From NCBI GenBank assembly GCA_000335735.1, contig AMYY01000010.1:1-64000 (forward strand): 64,000 nucleotides of DNA, written 5' to 3'. The translations under genes and the position numbers were made by a program. The stretch comes from an alpha proteobacterium L41A. GTDB lineage: Bacteria > Pseudomonadota > Alphaproteobacteria > Caulobacterales > Caulobacteraceae. Positions 24,809-33,785 of this stretch are shown piece by piece. Each line of letters begins with the position of its first letter. Position 1 is the first letter of the stretch. Below the pieces are notes generated by a model that saw nothing but the letters and a program-made list of their open reading frames with translations, searched no databases and was not told the origin of the DNA.

Positions 24809-25030
24809 CTAGCCTAGCTTGGCCGGATCGACCTGACTGCGCCGCGACGGCAGGTCGGCCATGACCGCCGCGCGCTCGGCGTCGCTCAGCGACCGCCAGC
24901 CGGAGATTTCCTTCAGCGTGCGAAAACAGCCGAGGCACAGGCCGCTCTCGCCATCGACCGCGCACACCATGACGCAGGGCGTGGCTATGGCCTTGGGCGG
25001 TCCGAGCCGGTTCGGGGTCGTCGCGCTCAT
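24809..25030 (-). CDS. DUF1289 domain protein
   Basis: A 73-residue protein with the DUF1289 pattern: PCVMVC, then CLGCFRTLKEISGW, and SDAERAAVMADL. The four cysteines suggest a small metal or Fe-S site. I chose ATG 25030; the longer frame runs through a promoter region of the divergent small gene. The linker before the motif (TPNRLGPPKAI) is typical of the family. Function is unknown. Confidence 0.88.
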   Translation of the reverse strand: MSATTPNRLGPPKAIATPCVMVCAVDGESGLCLGCFRTLKEISGWRSLSDAERAAVMADLPSRRSQVDPAKLG

Positions 25031-25074
25031 TGTGACACAGCGGCGAAAATCACTCCGACTCCTGACGAATAAAG

Positions 25075-25102
25075 TTGCAAATTCACGAAACTGTCTTATA
25101 TA
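25075..25102 (+). promoter_or_regulatory. Sigma-70-like promoter for the 50-residue protein
   Basis: TTGCAA (25075-25080) and TATATA (25097-25102) are 16 bases apart, in a noticeably AT-rich stretch. The predicted transcript starts around 25110 and would carry the 50-residue ORF and its terminator. Confidence 0.55.
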
Positions 25103-25186
25103 AGCTGATGACGCGAAACGACTGACGGTGGAATCCCATTGGTACGACGCGTCTCTTTTCATCGTTCTGCGAAAGGAGACGCCAAG

Positions 25187-25339
25187 ATGAACGATAAGGA
25201 GCGTAACCTCCAACACGCCATGATGTCCTTCGCCCTTTGGGGCGGGATGCTGGTCAACAGTCGGCATATGCCGTCGAACTCGGGCCGGGTGGTCAGCCAT
25301 CCGTCCAACTTCGTACCCTATACGATCAAGAAACGCTGA
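25187..25339 (+). CDS. Small protein of 50 residues, own promoter and terminator
   Basis: Starts at ATG 25187, with AAAGGAGA eight bases before it, an excellent ribosome site. The product opens with a charged helix (MNDKERNLQHAMMSFALWGG) and ends in a Ser/Pro/Lys-rich tail with VVSHPSNFVPYTIKKR. There is no signal peptide, and the central hydrophobic part is short. A consensus-like promoter upstream and a strong terminator at 25368 make it a single-gene transcript. I do not recognise a family. Confidence 0.75.
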   Translation: MNDKERNLQHAMMSFALWGGMLVNSRHMPSNSGRVVSHPSNFVPYTIKKR

Positions 25340-25367
25340 CGGCCCGCTCGGCCCTCCGCCTAAAGAA

Positions 25368-25390
25368 GCCCCGGTCTCGCCGGGGCTTTT
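25368..25390 (+). terminator. Intrinsic terminator of the 50-residue gene
   Basis: GCCCCGG (25368-25374) pairs with CCGGGGC (25380-25386) over a five-base loop and is followed directly by TTTT. It lies about 30 bases after the stop of the small gene. Confidence 0.88.
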
Positions 25391-25455
25391 GCAATTCCGG
25401 GCTTGCCTGACGCGGCGTTCGCGGTCGATGACGGGCGCGAAGACGGAGACGAAGC

Positions 25456-26253
25456 ATGGGCCTGATCACCGAAGAGAAGCGGGGCGCGATCCTGATCTGG
25501 ACGCTGGATCGCGAGGCGCGGCTGAACGCCCTGCCCGATCTGGGCGACGGCGACGAGGTCGCGGCGGCGTGCGAGCGGGTCAACGCCGATCCGTCGATCC
25601 GCTGCGTGGTCCTGACCGGCGCCGGGCGGGCGTTTTCGGCCGGCGGCGATCTGACGGCGATGCGGGACGGGCGCGACCTGTTCGAGGGCTCGGGCGCCGC
25701 CATCCGCGAACGCTATCGCCGCGTCGTCCATCGGATCGTACGGTCGCTTTACGGGCTTGAGGTTCCCCTGATCGCCGCCGTCAATGGACCGGCGATGGGC
25801 CTGGGCTGCGATATCGCCGGTCTGGGCGATATCCGCATCGCGTCTGAGCACGCCAGCTTCGGCGTGCCTTTCCTGAAGCTGGGCATCATTCCCGGCGACG
25901 GCGGATCGTGGCTGCTGCCGCGCAACATCGGCTATGCCCGCGCCGCCGAACTGCTGTTTACCACGCGCTCCATCGATGCCGCTACGGCCGCCGAATGGGG
26001 GCTGGCCAACCGCGTGGTCGCGCACGACAGCCTGATGGACGAAGCCCTGGCCGTCGCCGCCCAGGTCGCGGCCCAGCCGCCGCAGGCCCTGCGCATGGCC
26101 AAGACCCTGCTGCGTCAGGGTCGCGACACGACCTTCGACCAGATGCTGGAGATGTCGGCGGCGATGCAGGCGCTGGCCCACCTGACCGAGGACCATCAGG
26201 AAGGCGTCGCCGCCGTGCTGGAAAAGCGGCCGGGCAACTTCACCGGCCACTGA
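25456..26253 (+). CDS. Crotonase-family protein with non-canonical active site
   Basis: A 265-residue enoyl-CoA hydratase/isomerase-family protein. Fold motifs are clear: RCVVLTGAGRAFSAGGDL with the oxyanion glycine, then VPLIAAVNGPAMGLGCDIAG, and FGVPFLKLGIIPGDGG. In classical hydratases the two catalytic glutamates follow GGGC and QP; here these positions are Asp119 and Phe139. An extra acidic residue, Asp148, lies in PGDGG. A simple hydratase reaction is therefore doubtful; an isomerase or hydrolase role is more likely. It is a single gene, convergent with the exporter operon, and its substrate is unknown. Confidence 0.87.
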   Translation: MGLITEEKRGAILIWTLDREARLNALPDLGDGDEVAAACERVNADPSIRCVVLTGAGRAFSAGGDLTAMRDGRDLFEGSGAAIRERYRRVVHRIVRSLYGLEVPLIAAVNGPAMGLGCDIAGLGDIRIASEHASFGVPFLKLGIIPGDGGSWLLPRNIGYARAAELLFTTRSIDAATAAEWGLANRVVAHDSLMDEALAVAAQVAAQPPQALRMAKTLLRQGRDTTFDQMLEMSAAMQALAHLTEDHQEGVAAVLEKRPGNFTGH

Positions 26254-26262
26254 TCCGAAGTA

Positions 26263-27267
26263 CTATTTCGTCTTCATCGCCTCGTTGGGCCCGACGCCGG
26301 CGGCGACGGCGCGTTTGGCCCCGGAGGTCTCGCCCGGCTTCATGAACTTGACCAGCACCCGCTGTCCGATCAGCAGGGGCGCATCGCCGGCCGAAGCGAC
26401 AACTTCCACCACCCGCTCATCGCTGCGCTGCGAGGGGTCGTCAGAGGCCAGTTTGCGCGCGCCGAATACGGCGGCCCGACGCATGACGGCGCCGATATAG
26501 ACCTTGCTGGCGTCGCCCTCGGGGCTGATCTCGACGGCTTGGCCGTCGGTCAGGTTCGGCAGGTCGCTCTCGACCACCTCGGCGCGGACGATGCGCGGCG
26601 CGTCGGGCTCAAGGTCGAACATGTTGGAGACGTTCAGGGTCGAGGCGCCGGCGCCGGGGTTGGCGTAGCGGCGCACGATCCGGCCGCTGGTCGGGGCGCG
26701 GATGACCGTCAGTTCCTGATTGTAGCGGGCCTGATCCAGCTGGGCGCGCGCGGTCTGGACGGCGGCGACCTGCGACCCGAGACGGGCCTGGGCGGTGGCG
26801 ACGGCGTCCTGGGCCTGGTCCATGCGCTGGGCGGCGACGAAGTTGGTGGCGACCAGGCGTTGCAGACGCTCCTGCTCGCGCTGCGCGGTGCGGATGTCGA
26901 CGCGGATCTGGGTCAGCTGGCTTTCGGCCTGGCTGACGGCGGCGGCCGCAGCCTGCACCGCCAGACGCGCCTCGTCGTCTTCCTGACGCGCCAGGATTTG
27001 CCCCGCGACCACGCGATCGCCTTCCTGAACCAGGACGTCACGGACGATGCCGCCGCGACGGGCCGCGATCTGGATGATGCCGCCCTCGACGTCGACCTTG
27101 CCGTTGGCGATGGCTGCATAGGGGCTATCGACCTTGGTCGCCGCCGCCTTTTCCTGCTCGGCCTTCTTGGTCTTGGCGGCGGACTGGAACAGCATGAAGC
27201 CGACCGCCAGCACGATCACCAGCAGCAGGCCGATCCAGGTGCGTTTTTTCTTCAGAAAGCCGGGCAT
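26263..27267 (-). CDS. HlyD-family periplasmic adaptor of an ABC exporter (DevB-like)
   Basis: A 334-residue membrane-fusion protein. One N-terminal membrane helix (about residues 11-28) is followed by the first half of a lipoyl-like domain (GGIVRDVLVQEGDRVVAGQILA). A long alpha-helical hairpin spans roughly 95-190 and is rich in Gln/Ala. The second half-motif is APTSGRIVRR, and a beta-barrel region completes it. It links an inner-membrane ABC transporter to an outer-membrane channel. It is the last gene of the permease-ATPase-adaptor operon, the DevBCA-type set. The exported molecule is unknown; no outer-membrane gene is adjacent. Confidence 0.88.
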   Translation of the reverse strand: MPGFLKKKRTWIGLLLVIVLAVGFMLFQSAAKTKKAEQEKAAATKVDSPYAAIANGKVDVEGGIIQIAARRGGIVRDVLVQEGDRVVAGQILARQEDDEARLAVQAAAAAVSQAESQLTQIRVDIRTAQREQERLQRLVATNFVAAQRMDQAQDAVATAQARLGSQVAAVQTARAQLDQARYNQELTVIRAPTSGRIVRRYANPGAGASTLNVSNMFDLEPDAPRIVRAEVVESDLPNLTDGQAVEISPEGDASKVYIGAVMRRAAVFGARKLASDDPSQRSDERVVEVVASAGDAPLLIGQRVLVKFMKPGETSGAKRAVAAGVGPNEAMKTK

Positions 27268-27301
27268 TGGCGTGTCGTCCTAAGGGAAATCGTCGTGTCA
27301 A

Positions 27302-28057
27302 TTAGTGGGACGCCAGGATGGCGTTCGGATCGGGGATGCGTCGCTGATCGTCCAGGATCTTGCCGTCCTCGATGTGGATGACCCGGTCGGCCCAGGCCTC
27401 CAGGCGCGGATCGTGGGTCACGCAGATCACGGCGGCGCCGTGTTCGGTGGCGGCGCGGCGCAGCAGCTTGATGACCACCTGGCCGTTCTCGCCGTCCAGG
27501 GCCGAGGTCGGTTCGTCGGCGAACAGTATCTTGGGATCCTTGGCCAGGGCGCGGGCGATGGCGACGCGCTGCTTTTCACCACCTGACAAAGCCGCCGGCC
27601 GCTGGTGAAGACGGTGGCCCAGGCCGACTTCTTCCAGGGCGATGGTGGCGCGCTTCTTGGCCTGGCCCGCGGTCAGCCCCTGGAACTTCAGCACCGTTTC
27701 GACCTGCTGCAACGCCGTCAGCGACGGGAACAGGTTGAAGCCCTGAAAGATGAAGCCGCAGTTATCCAGGCGGAACTTGTCGATCCGGCCCGAGGACAGC
27801 TTCCACAGATCGTCGACATCCAGCGCGTCAACCCGACCCTCTTCAGGCTTCAGCAGGCCCGACAGGGCTGCGATCAGGGTGGACTTGCCCGAGCCGGACG
27901 GCCCCATGACCATGGTCAGGTCGCCATGCCGCGCGTCGAAATCGACGCCCTTCAGCACATCGACCCAGGCCTTGCCGGACTTGAACCGCTTGACCAGGCT
28001 TTTGGCCTCGATGGCGAAGTCGCCGTGCTTGCCGTGAACCTTTGTATGAACGTTCAT
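27302..28057 (-). CDS. ABC exporter ATP-binding protein (DevA/MacB-like)
   Basis: A 251-residue ATPase. The Walker A motif is GPSGSGKST, the Q-loop IFQGFNLFPS, the signature LSGGEKQR, the Walker B ILFADEPTSALD and the H-loop THD. The length is that of a single-domain ABC ATPase. The start is ATG 28057, overlapping the permease stop in an ATGA, so the two should be produced together. It energises the FtsX-like permease. The adaptor gene follows 34 bases downstream. Confidence 0.95.
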   Translation of the reverse strand: MNVHTKVHGKHGDFAIEAKSLVKRFKSGKAWVDVLKGVDFDARHGDLTMVMGPSGSGKSTLIAALSGLLKPEEGRVDALDVDDLWKLSSGRIDKFRLDNCGFIFQGFNLFPSLTALQQVETVLKFQGLTAGQAKKRATIALEEVGLGHRLHQRPAALSGGEKQRVAIARALAKDPKILFADEPTSALDGENGQVVIKLLRRAATEHGAAVICVTHDPRLEAWADRVIHIEDGKILDDQRRIPDPNAILASH

Positions 28058-29226
28058 CGCAGCAGGTCCGCCGGTTGGCTGTTCTTGAGGATGCCCAGAG
28101 ACAGCAGGCCGGACACCATGGCGATGGCGATCAGGCCGATGCCGACGATGATCAGCAGCGACAGCGGCAGGGCGATGATCACCGCCCCCATCATCGCCAG
28201 CAGCGACACCAGCCAGGTCAGGACGATGGCCGCGATGACGCCGACGACGCCGACCCAGAAGCTGAGCTCGACCACGATCCGACGCAACGACCCCATGCTG
28301 ACGCCCAGGGCCCGCAGAGAGGCGAACTCCTTGATGTTGGCCATGATGGCGCCGCGCAGGGTCTGCCAGGTGATGGCCACGCCGATGATGATCCCCAGCA
28401 CGACGCAGCCGCCGATGATGATGACCAGGATGCCTTCCTCGAACATGGCGCCGGCGTTGGCGTCGGCCAGCTGCTGCTTGGTCCAGGCCTTCCACTGACC
28501 GGCGCCCATGGCGTTCAGCTGGGCCACCACGATGGGCGCGCGGGCCGGATCGCGCAGCTTGACCATCAGCGGACCGACGCGCGGGCCGGTGTCGGCCTGG
28601 CCCAGCATCCGCAGGGTGTCGCGCGACATGACCACGCCGGGCTGCATCATATTGGGGTAGCCGCGTGTGACGCCGACGACGGTGACGGTCTGGCCGTTGT
28701 ACAGGGCCTTGTCGCCCAGCTTCACGCCCAGGGTCGTCAGGGCCGTCTCGTCGACCGCCACGGTGTAGGGTTGGCGCAACGCATCGACCAATTCCTGCGA
28801 ATAGTCGGTCGGGATGGTCACCGAGCCAGGACGGGTATCGATGATGCTGGCCTGGACGAACTTCTGACGCGGCGCGCCCTGCGACGCATTGTCCGCCTGG
28901 CTCTTGGTCGGATCGACTTCCTTGATGTTCTGGAAGGTCCCACCGGCGCCGTCCAGCGGCATGACCTCTACCACCTCAGGGTGGTTGTACGCCAAAGGAA
29001 TGAACCGACGCGGCACGCCCGACGGCCCGCCGATCAGGCTTTTGGCGCCGGGCTGCATGATGAAGATGTCGGCGTTCGACCGTTCGATCGTCGCGGTGAA
29101 TCCCTTGCCGATGCCGATGAAGACGCCGGTCATCGCCAGGACCAGAAGCCCCGACAGGGCCAGGGCCATGACCGCCGCCATATAGCGGCGCCACTCGAAC
29201 AGCAGTGTTGATAGCGCAAGCGACAT
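28054..29226 (-). CDS. ABC exporter permease, FtsX/DevC family
   Basis: A 390-residue permease. A first membrane helix near the N-terminus (about 17-38) is followed by a periplasmic domain of about 230 residues (NADIFIMQPGAKSLIGG and onwards). Three C-terminal helices complete the FtsX fold, with IGVAITWQTLRGAIMANIKE and FASLRALG between them. This matches DevC, which with DevA and DevB exports glycolipids in cyanobacteria; the substrate here may differ. It is the first gene of the operon and is divergent from the S46 peptidase gene. Confidence 0.9.
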   Translation of the reverse strand: MSLALSTLLFEWRRYMAAVMALALSGLLVLAMTGVFIGIGKGFTATIERSNADIFIMQPGAKSLIGGPSGVPRRFIPLAYNHPEVVEVMPLDGAGGTFQNIKEVDPTKSQADNASQGAPRQKFVQASIIDTRPGSVTIPTDYSQELVDALRQPYTVAVDETALTTLGVKLGDKALYNGQTVTVVGVTRGYPNMMQPGVVMSRDTLRMLGQADTGPRVGPLMVKLRDPARAPIVVAQLNAMGAGQWKAWTKQQLADANAGAMFEEGILVIIIGGCVVLGIIIGVAITWQTLRGAIMANIKEFASLRALGVSMGSLRRIVVELSFWVGVVGVIAAIVLTWLVSLLAMMGAVIIALPLSLLIIVGIGLIAIAMVSGLLSLGILKNSQPADLLR

Positions 29227-29440
29227 TGTCGTCGATAAACCCCCGGTACTTGCGCCTATCTGACCGTGCGCCTCCTCACCGCCAAGTTAAATCGGGGTAA
29301 GGCTTGTGAAGAGCTGTCATTGCGGGTTCGAAATCAGGGGATTAAGGGCGATGCAGCCTCTTGGCGCCCACCCTTCGTCGGCGCTAGTTACAACATAACA
29401 GATGGGACAGGCCGTCCCACGCTCCGGGAAACACGCCTTC

Positions 29441-31534
29441 ATGTCCTTGCCCTCGCTTCGTCTCACCGCCTCGCTGGCCGCGCTCGGCGCCGCCACCGCC
29501 GTCCTGTCCGCGCCCGCGACCTCCGCGCGCGCCGACGAGGGCATGTGGACCTTCGACAACTTCCCCATCGCCACGGTGAACGAGAAGTACGGCACGAACA
29601 TCGACCAGGCCTGGCTGGACCGCGTGCGCAACGCCGCCGTCCGCCTGCAGGGCTGCTCGGCGTCGCTGGTGTCGAACGAAGGCCTGGTGCTGACCAATCA
29701 CCACTGCGTCGTGTCCTGCGTTCAGGACCTGTCCACGGCCCAAAACGACTACGTCAAGAACGGCTGGATGCCCGCCACCCGCGAGGAAGAGAAGAAGTGC
29801 CCCGGCCAGACGGCCGAAATTCTGACGGACATCACTGACGTCACCGACCGGGTCGTCGGCGCCGGCGCCGGCCTTGAGGGCGCCGCCTTCGTCCAGGCCC
29901 GCGCCGCCGAGATCGACAAGATCCAGAAGGAGACCTGCGGCGACGATCAAAAGCTGACCTGCCAGGTCATCAGCTTCTACCGCGGCGGCCAGTACAAGCT
30001 CTACAAGTTCCGCAAGTATGACGACGTGCGCCTGGTCTTCGCGCCCGAGTTCCAGGCGGCCTTCTTCGGTGGCGACCCGGACAACTTCAACTTCCCGCGC
30101 TACGCTCTGGATGCCGGCTTCCTGCGCATCTACGAGGACGGCAAGCCGGTCGCCACGCCGAACCACCTGACCTGGAACGCCAATGCGCCCAAGGAAGGCG
30201 ACGTCACCTTCGTCGCCGGCAACCCCGGCTCGACCCAGCGCCTGCTGACGTTGGCCCAGTTAGAGGCGCTGCGCGACCAGCAACTGCCCATCACCCTGAT
30301 CCAGTCGTCGGAACTGCGCGGCCGTCTGCTGGAATATTCGACCACCGGCGAAGAGGCCAAGCGCGTCTCGGTCGATCCGATCTTTGGTCTGGAGAACAGC
30401 TTCAAGGTCTATTACGGCCAGCAGGGCGCCCTGACCGACCCGGCCTTCATGGCCACCAAGCGCCGCGAGGAGCAGGAGCTGCGCCAGCGCGTCGCCGCCG
30501 ACCCGGCCCTGGCGCAACGCATCGGCGATCCGTGGGCCGATCTGGAGCGCGCCTCGACCGCCCAGCGCGACCTCTATCTGCCCTATCGCCAGCTGGAATC
30601 GGCGGCCGGTCAGCGCTCGTCGCTCTACATCTACGCCAAGGCCATCGTCCGCGCCTCCAAGGAACGCGCCAAGCCCATCGCTGAACGCCGCGCCGGCTAT
30701 TCGGATGCCGACATCGCCTCGCTGGGGCGTCGCCTGGCGACCGAGACGCCGATCTCGACCGACCTGGAGAAGATCTATCTCGACTTCTGGCTGTCCAAGA
30801 CCCGCGAATATCTGACGGTCGACAATGCGAACGTGAAGGCGCTGCTGGGGAAGGAAAGCCCCGAGCAGATCGCGGAGCGTCTGGTCGACGGCACGCGTCT
30901 GGCCGATCCCGCCTTCCGCGCCCAGGCCCTGGCCATGACGCCGGAGCAACTGGCCGCTTCGGGCGACCCGCTGATCCAGTTCGTCCTAGCCAATGACGAT
31001 GCGGCTCAAGCCGTCCGCACCCAGTGGGAATCGGCCGTCTCCGGCCCGACCAGCCGCGCCGGCGAAAAGATCGCCCAGGCCCGTTTCGCGGTTTACGGCA
31101 CCAATCTGTATCCCGACGCGACATTCTCCTTGCGCCTGTCCTACGGCCAGGTGAAGGGCTGGACCTATCGCGGCGTGACGGTCAAACCCTTCACCCAGAT
31201 CGGCGGGCTGTATGAGCGCAACACCGGCGCAGAGCCCTTCAACGCGGCCGAGGACTGGCTGGCGGCAGAGGGCAAGGTCAACAAGTCGACCGTCTATGAC
31301 TTCGTGTCGACCAACGACATCATCGGCGGCAACTCGGGCTCGCCCGTGATCAACGCCAAGGGCGAAGTCATCGGCGCCGCCTTCGACGGCAACATCCACT
31401 CGTTGGGCGGCAGCTTCGGTTACGACCCCGAGCTGAACCGCACGGTGACGGTCTCGACCGCCGCCATCACCGAGGCCCTGCGCAACGTCTACAACCAGCC
31501 GCGCCTGCTGCGCGAACTGGGCGTGCGTCGCTAA
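29441..31534 (+). CDS. S46-family dipeptidyl-peptidase, first paralogue
   Basis: A 697-residue exported serine peptidase of family S46 (DPP7/DPP11). A signal peptide ends about residue 32 (ATSARADEG). The catalytic His lies in TNHHC (residues 85-89), and the Ser is Ser632 in GGNSGSPV. These enzymes remove dipeptides from N-termini in the periplasm. The S1-pocket segment reads LGGSFGYD, with glycines where DPP7-like enzymes accept hydrophobic P1 residues. ATG 29441 is preferred over the upstream frame. It lies in tandem with a second S46 gene. Confidence 0.93.
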   Translation: MSLPSLRLTASLAALGAATAVLSAPATSARADEGMWTFDNFPIATVNEKYGTNIDQAWLDRVRNAAVRLQGCSASLVSNEGLVLTNHHCVVSCVQDLSTAQNDYVKNGWMPATREEEKKCPGQTAEILTDITDVTDRVVGAGAGLEGAAFVQARAAEIDKIQKETCGDDQKLTCQVISFYRGGQYKLYKFRKYDDVRLVFAPEFQAAFFGGDPDNFNFPRYALDAGFLRIYEDGKPVATPNHLTWNANAPKEGDVTFVAGNPGSTQRLLTLAQLEALRDQQLPITLIQSSELRGRLLEYSTTGEEAKRVSVDPIFGLENSFKVYYGQQGALTDPAFMATKRREEQELRQRVAADPALAQRIGDPWADLERASTAQRDLYLPYRQLESAAGQRSSLYIYAKAIVRASKERAKPIAERRAGYSDADIASLGRRLATETPISTDLEKIYLDFWLSKTREYLTVDNANVKALLGKESPEQIAERLVDGTRLADPAFRAQALAMTPEQLAASGDPLIQFVLANDDAAQAVRTQWESAVSGPTSRAGEKIAQARFAVYGTNLYPDATFSLRLSYGQVKGWTYRGVTVKPFTQIGGLYERNTGAEPFNAAEDWLAAEGKVNKSTVYDFVSTNDIIGGNSGSPVINAKGEVIGAAFDGNIHSLGGSFGYDPELNRTVTVSTAAITEALRNVYNQPRLLRELGVRR

Positions 31535-31537
31535 TCA

Positions 31538-31690
31538 CTCCCCTTCTCCCCTTGCGGGAGAAGGTGGCTCGCGAAGCGAGACGGATGAGGGGTCGGTTGC
31601 TACAAGCCTCCCTTCATCCGCCTTCGGGCGGCCAGCAACCCCTCATCCGAGCCCTTCGGGCCCACCTTCTCCCACAAGGGGAGAAGGGAG
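31538..31690. repeat. REP-like intergenic palindromic repeat
   Basis: About 150 bases between the two S46 genes form an imperfect palindrome. The left half starts CTCCCCTTCTCCCCTTGCGG and the right half ends ACAAGGGGAGAAGGGAG. Smaller nested hairpins occur (GCTCGCGAAGCGAG and GCCTTCGGGC-like stems), with shared GATGAGGGG/CCCCTCATC in the middle arms. No coding potential is seen. It looks like a dispersed intergenic repeat or MITE that may also act as an attenuating structure in the transcript. Confidence 0.75.
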
Positions 31691-31706
31691 ATCAGGACAC
31701 CGCCCC

Positions 31707-33785
31707 ATGCGCCTCGCCCTCCTCGCCTCCGCCGCCGTTCTCGCTGTCGCCGCCGCCTCTACGGCCAGCGCCGAGGAAGGCATGTGGACCTACGACAACT
31801 TCCCCATCGCCCGCGCCAATCAGACGCTGGGGACCAATATCGATCAGGCGTTCCTGGATCGGGTGCGGGTGTCGTCGGTGAAGTTCGGCGGCTGTTCGGC
31901 GGGCGTGGTGTCGGGTCAGGGCCTGGTGATGACCAACAACCACTGCGTCGCCACCTGCGTGGCCAATCTGTCCACGCCGCAGCAGCAATATGGCGAGACC
32001 GGCTTTACGCCCAGGACGCGCGAGGAAGAGCGCAAATGCCCCGGCGCCACGGCCGAAATCTTGACAGACATCTCCGACGTGACCGAGCGGATGCACAAGG
32101 CCGGCGAAGGGCTTGAGGGTCAGGCCTTCACCCAGGCGCGCGAGGCCGAGGCCGGCCGGATCGAGACCGAAGCCTGCGGCAACGATCCCAAGATCCGCTG
32201 CCAGGTCGTCAGCCTGTACCGGGGCGGCCAGTTCAAACTCTACAAATATCGCAAATACAGCGATGTGCGCCTGGCCTGGGCGCCGGAAGACCGCGCCGCG
32301 ACCTTCGGCGGCGATCTGGACAACTTCTCCTTCCCTCGCTTCGCCATCGATGCGGCCTTCATCCGCCTGTACGAGGACGGCAAGCCGGTCGAGACGCAGG
32401 TCCACTTCGCCTGGAACGCCGACAAACCGACCGAGGGCGAAGCCGTCTTCATCACCGGCAATCCCGGCGCCACCCAGCGCTTGCTGACGATGGACCAGCT
32501 GGCGACAATCCGCGACGTGGTCCTGCCGCTGGATCAGCTGATCGCCTCGGAGCTGCGCGGCCGTCTGATCCGCTATTCCGAAGAGGGCGAGGACCAGGCC
32601 TTCATCGCCATGGACCCGATCGTGGGCGTGGAGAACACCTACAAGCGCGGCCTAGGCCGTATGCGCGCCCTGACCGACGCCCAGTTCATCCAGGCCAAGG
32701 CGGCGGCCGAGGTCGACTTCATGCAGCGCTACGCCGCCGCCAACGGCAATGGTCCCGATCCGTGGGGCGCGCTGGAAGCGGTCCAGCCCATCGCGCGCGA
32801 ACTCTATGCCCCTACCGCCCTGCTGGAAGGCGGTACGGGCCTGGGCACCACCTCGGTCGCCGGTGGATCGCAGCTGTTCCAGTGGGCCAAGGCCATTGTG
32901 CGCGGCGCGCAGGAACGGGCCAAGCCGTCGGATCAGCGTCTGGCCGAGTTCGCCGACAGCCGCCTGCCGGGCGTCGAATCCGGTCTGTTCGCCGAGCGGC
33001 CCACCTATCCCGAGCTGGAGCAGATCCGGCTGGAATGGTGGCTGTCCAAGACGCGCGAATGGCTGACGGTGGACAGCCCCTATGTGCGCACCCTGCTGGG
33101 CAAGGAAAGCCCCGAAGCGCTGTCGGCCCGCGTCGTCACTGGCACCAAGCTGGCCGATCCGGCCGTGCGTCGCGCCCTGTGGACCGGCGGCCTGGCGGCG
33201 GTTCAGGCGTCCGACGATCCGATGATCCAGTATGTGCTTTCGATCGACGCCGACGCCCGCGCGGTTCGCACGGAATGGGAGAACAAGGTCAAGGCGCCGA
33301 CCGACCGCGCGTCGGAACAGCTGGCGGCCGCCCGCTTCGCCGCCTATGGCGACGCCGTCTATCCCGACGCCACCGGCACCCTGCGCCTGACCTATGGCAA
33401 GGTCGAAGGCTCCGACGTGCCGGGCCAGCGCTTCGGCGCCTTCACCACCTTCGCCGGCCTGTGGGACCGCGCCACCGGCGCCGAACCGTTCAAGGTCGCG
33501 CCCAAGCTGATGGCCGCCAAGGATCGGATCGATCCGAACGCGGTGATGGACATGGCCGTCTCGACCGACACCATCGGCGGTTCGTCCGGCTCGCCGGCGG
33601 TCAACGCCCGGGGCGAGATCATCGGGGCCAACTTCGATTCCACTGTCCTGACCCAGCGCAACGCCTATGGCTATGACCGCAACACCAACCGCAGCGTGAT
33701 CGTCACCACCCAGGCCGTCACCGTGGCCCTGCGCGACGTCTATGGGATGGATCATCTGCTGACGGAGCTGGGCGTCAGCCGGTGA
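31707..33785 (+). CDS. S46-family dipeptidyl-peptidase, second paralogue
   Basis: A 692-residue S46 peptidase, homologous to the preceding gene across its length. A signal peptide ends near residue 22 (ASTASAEEG). The catalytic His is in TNNHC (residues 76-80), and the Ser is Ser627 in GGSSGSPA. The S1-pocket segment reads TQRNAYGYD, unlike the GG segment of its neighbour, so P1 preference may differ. Most of the domain matches residue by residue. The stop overlaps the next GTG start. The pair probably arose by duplication. Confidence 0.93.
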   Translation: MRLALLASAAVLAVAAASTASAEEGMWTYDNFPIARANQTLGTNIDQAFLDRVRVSSVKFGGCSAGVVSGQGLVMTNNHCVATCVANLSTPQQQYGETGFTPRTREEERKCPGATAEILTDISDVTERMHKAGEGLEGQAFTQAREAEAGRIETEACGNDPKIRCQVVSLYRGGQFKLYKYRKYSDVRLAWAPEDRAATFGGDLDNFSFPRFAIDAAFIRLYEDGKPVETQVHFAWNADKPTEGEAVFITGNPGATQRLLTMDQLATIRDVVLPLDQLIASELRGRLIRYSEEGEDQAFIAMDPIVGVENTYKRGLGRMRALTDAQFIQAKAAAEVDFMQRYAAANGNGPDPWGALEAVQPIARELYAPTALLEGGTGLGTTSVAGGSQLFQWAKAIVRGAQERAKPSDQRLAEFADSRLPGVESGLFAERPTYPELEQIRLEWWLSKTREWLTVDSPYVRTLLGKESPEALSARVVTGTKLADPAVRRALWTGGLAAVQASDDPMIQYVLSIDADARAVRTEWENKVKAPTDRASEQLAAARFAAYGDAVYPDATGTLRLTYGKVEGSDVPGQRFGAFTTFAGLWDRATGAEPFKVAPKLMAAKDRIDPNAVMDMAVSTDTIGGSSGSPAVNARGEIIGANFDSTVLTQRNAYGYDRNTNRSVIVTTQAVTVALRDVYGMDHLLTELGVSR

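Noticed and set aside
29227..29440. CtrA-like TTAA-N7-TTAA site upstream of the first S46 gene
   Set aside because: TTAA is followed after seven bases by TAAG, so the second half-site is imperfect and could be chance.
31538..31690. Possible CRISPR array
   Set aside because: The sequence is one imperfect palindrome with nested stems, not regularly spaced direct repeats with unique spacers. No cas gene is nearby.
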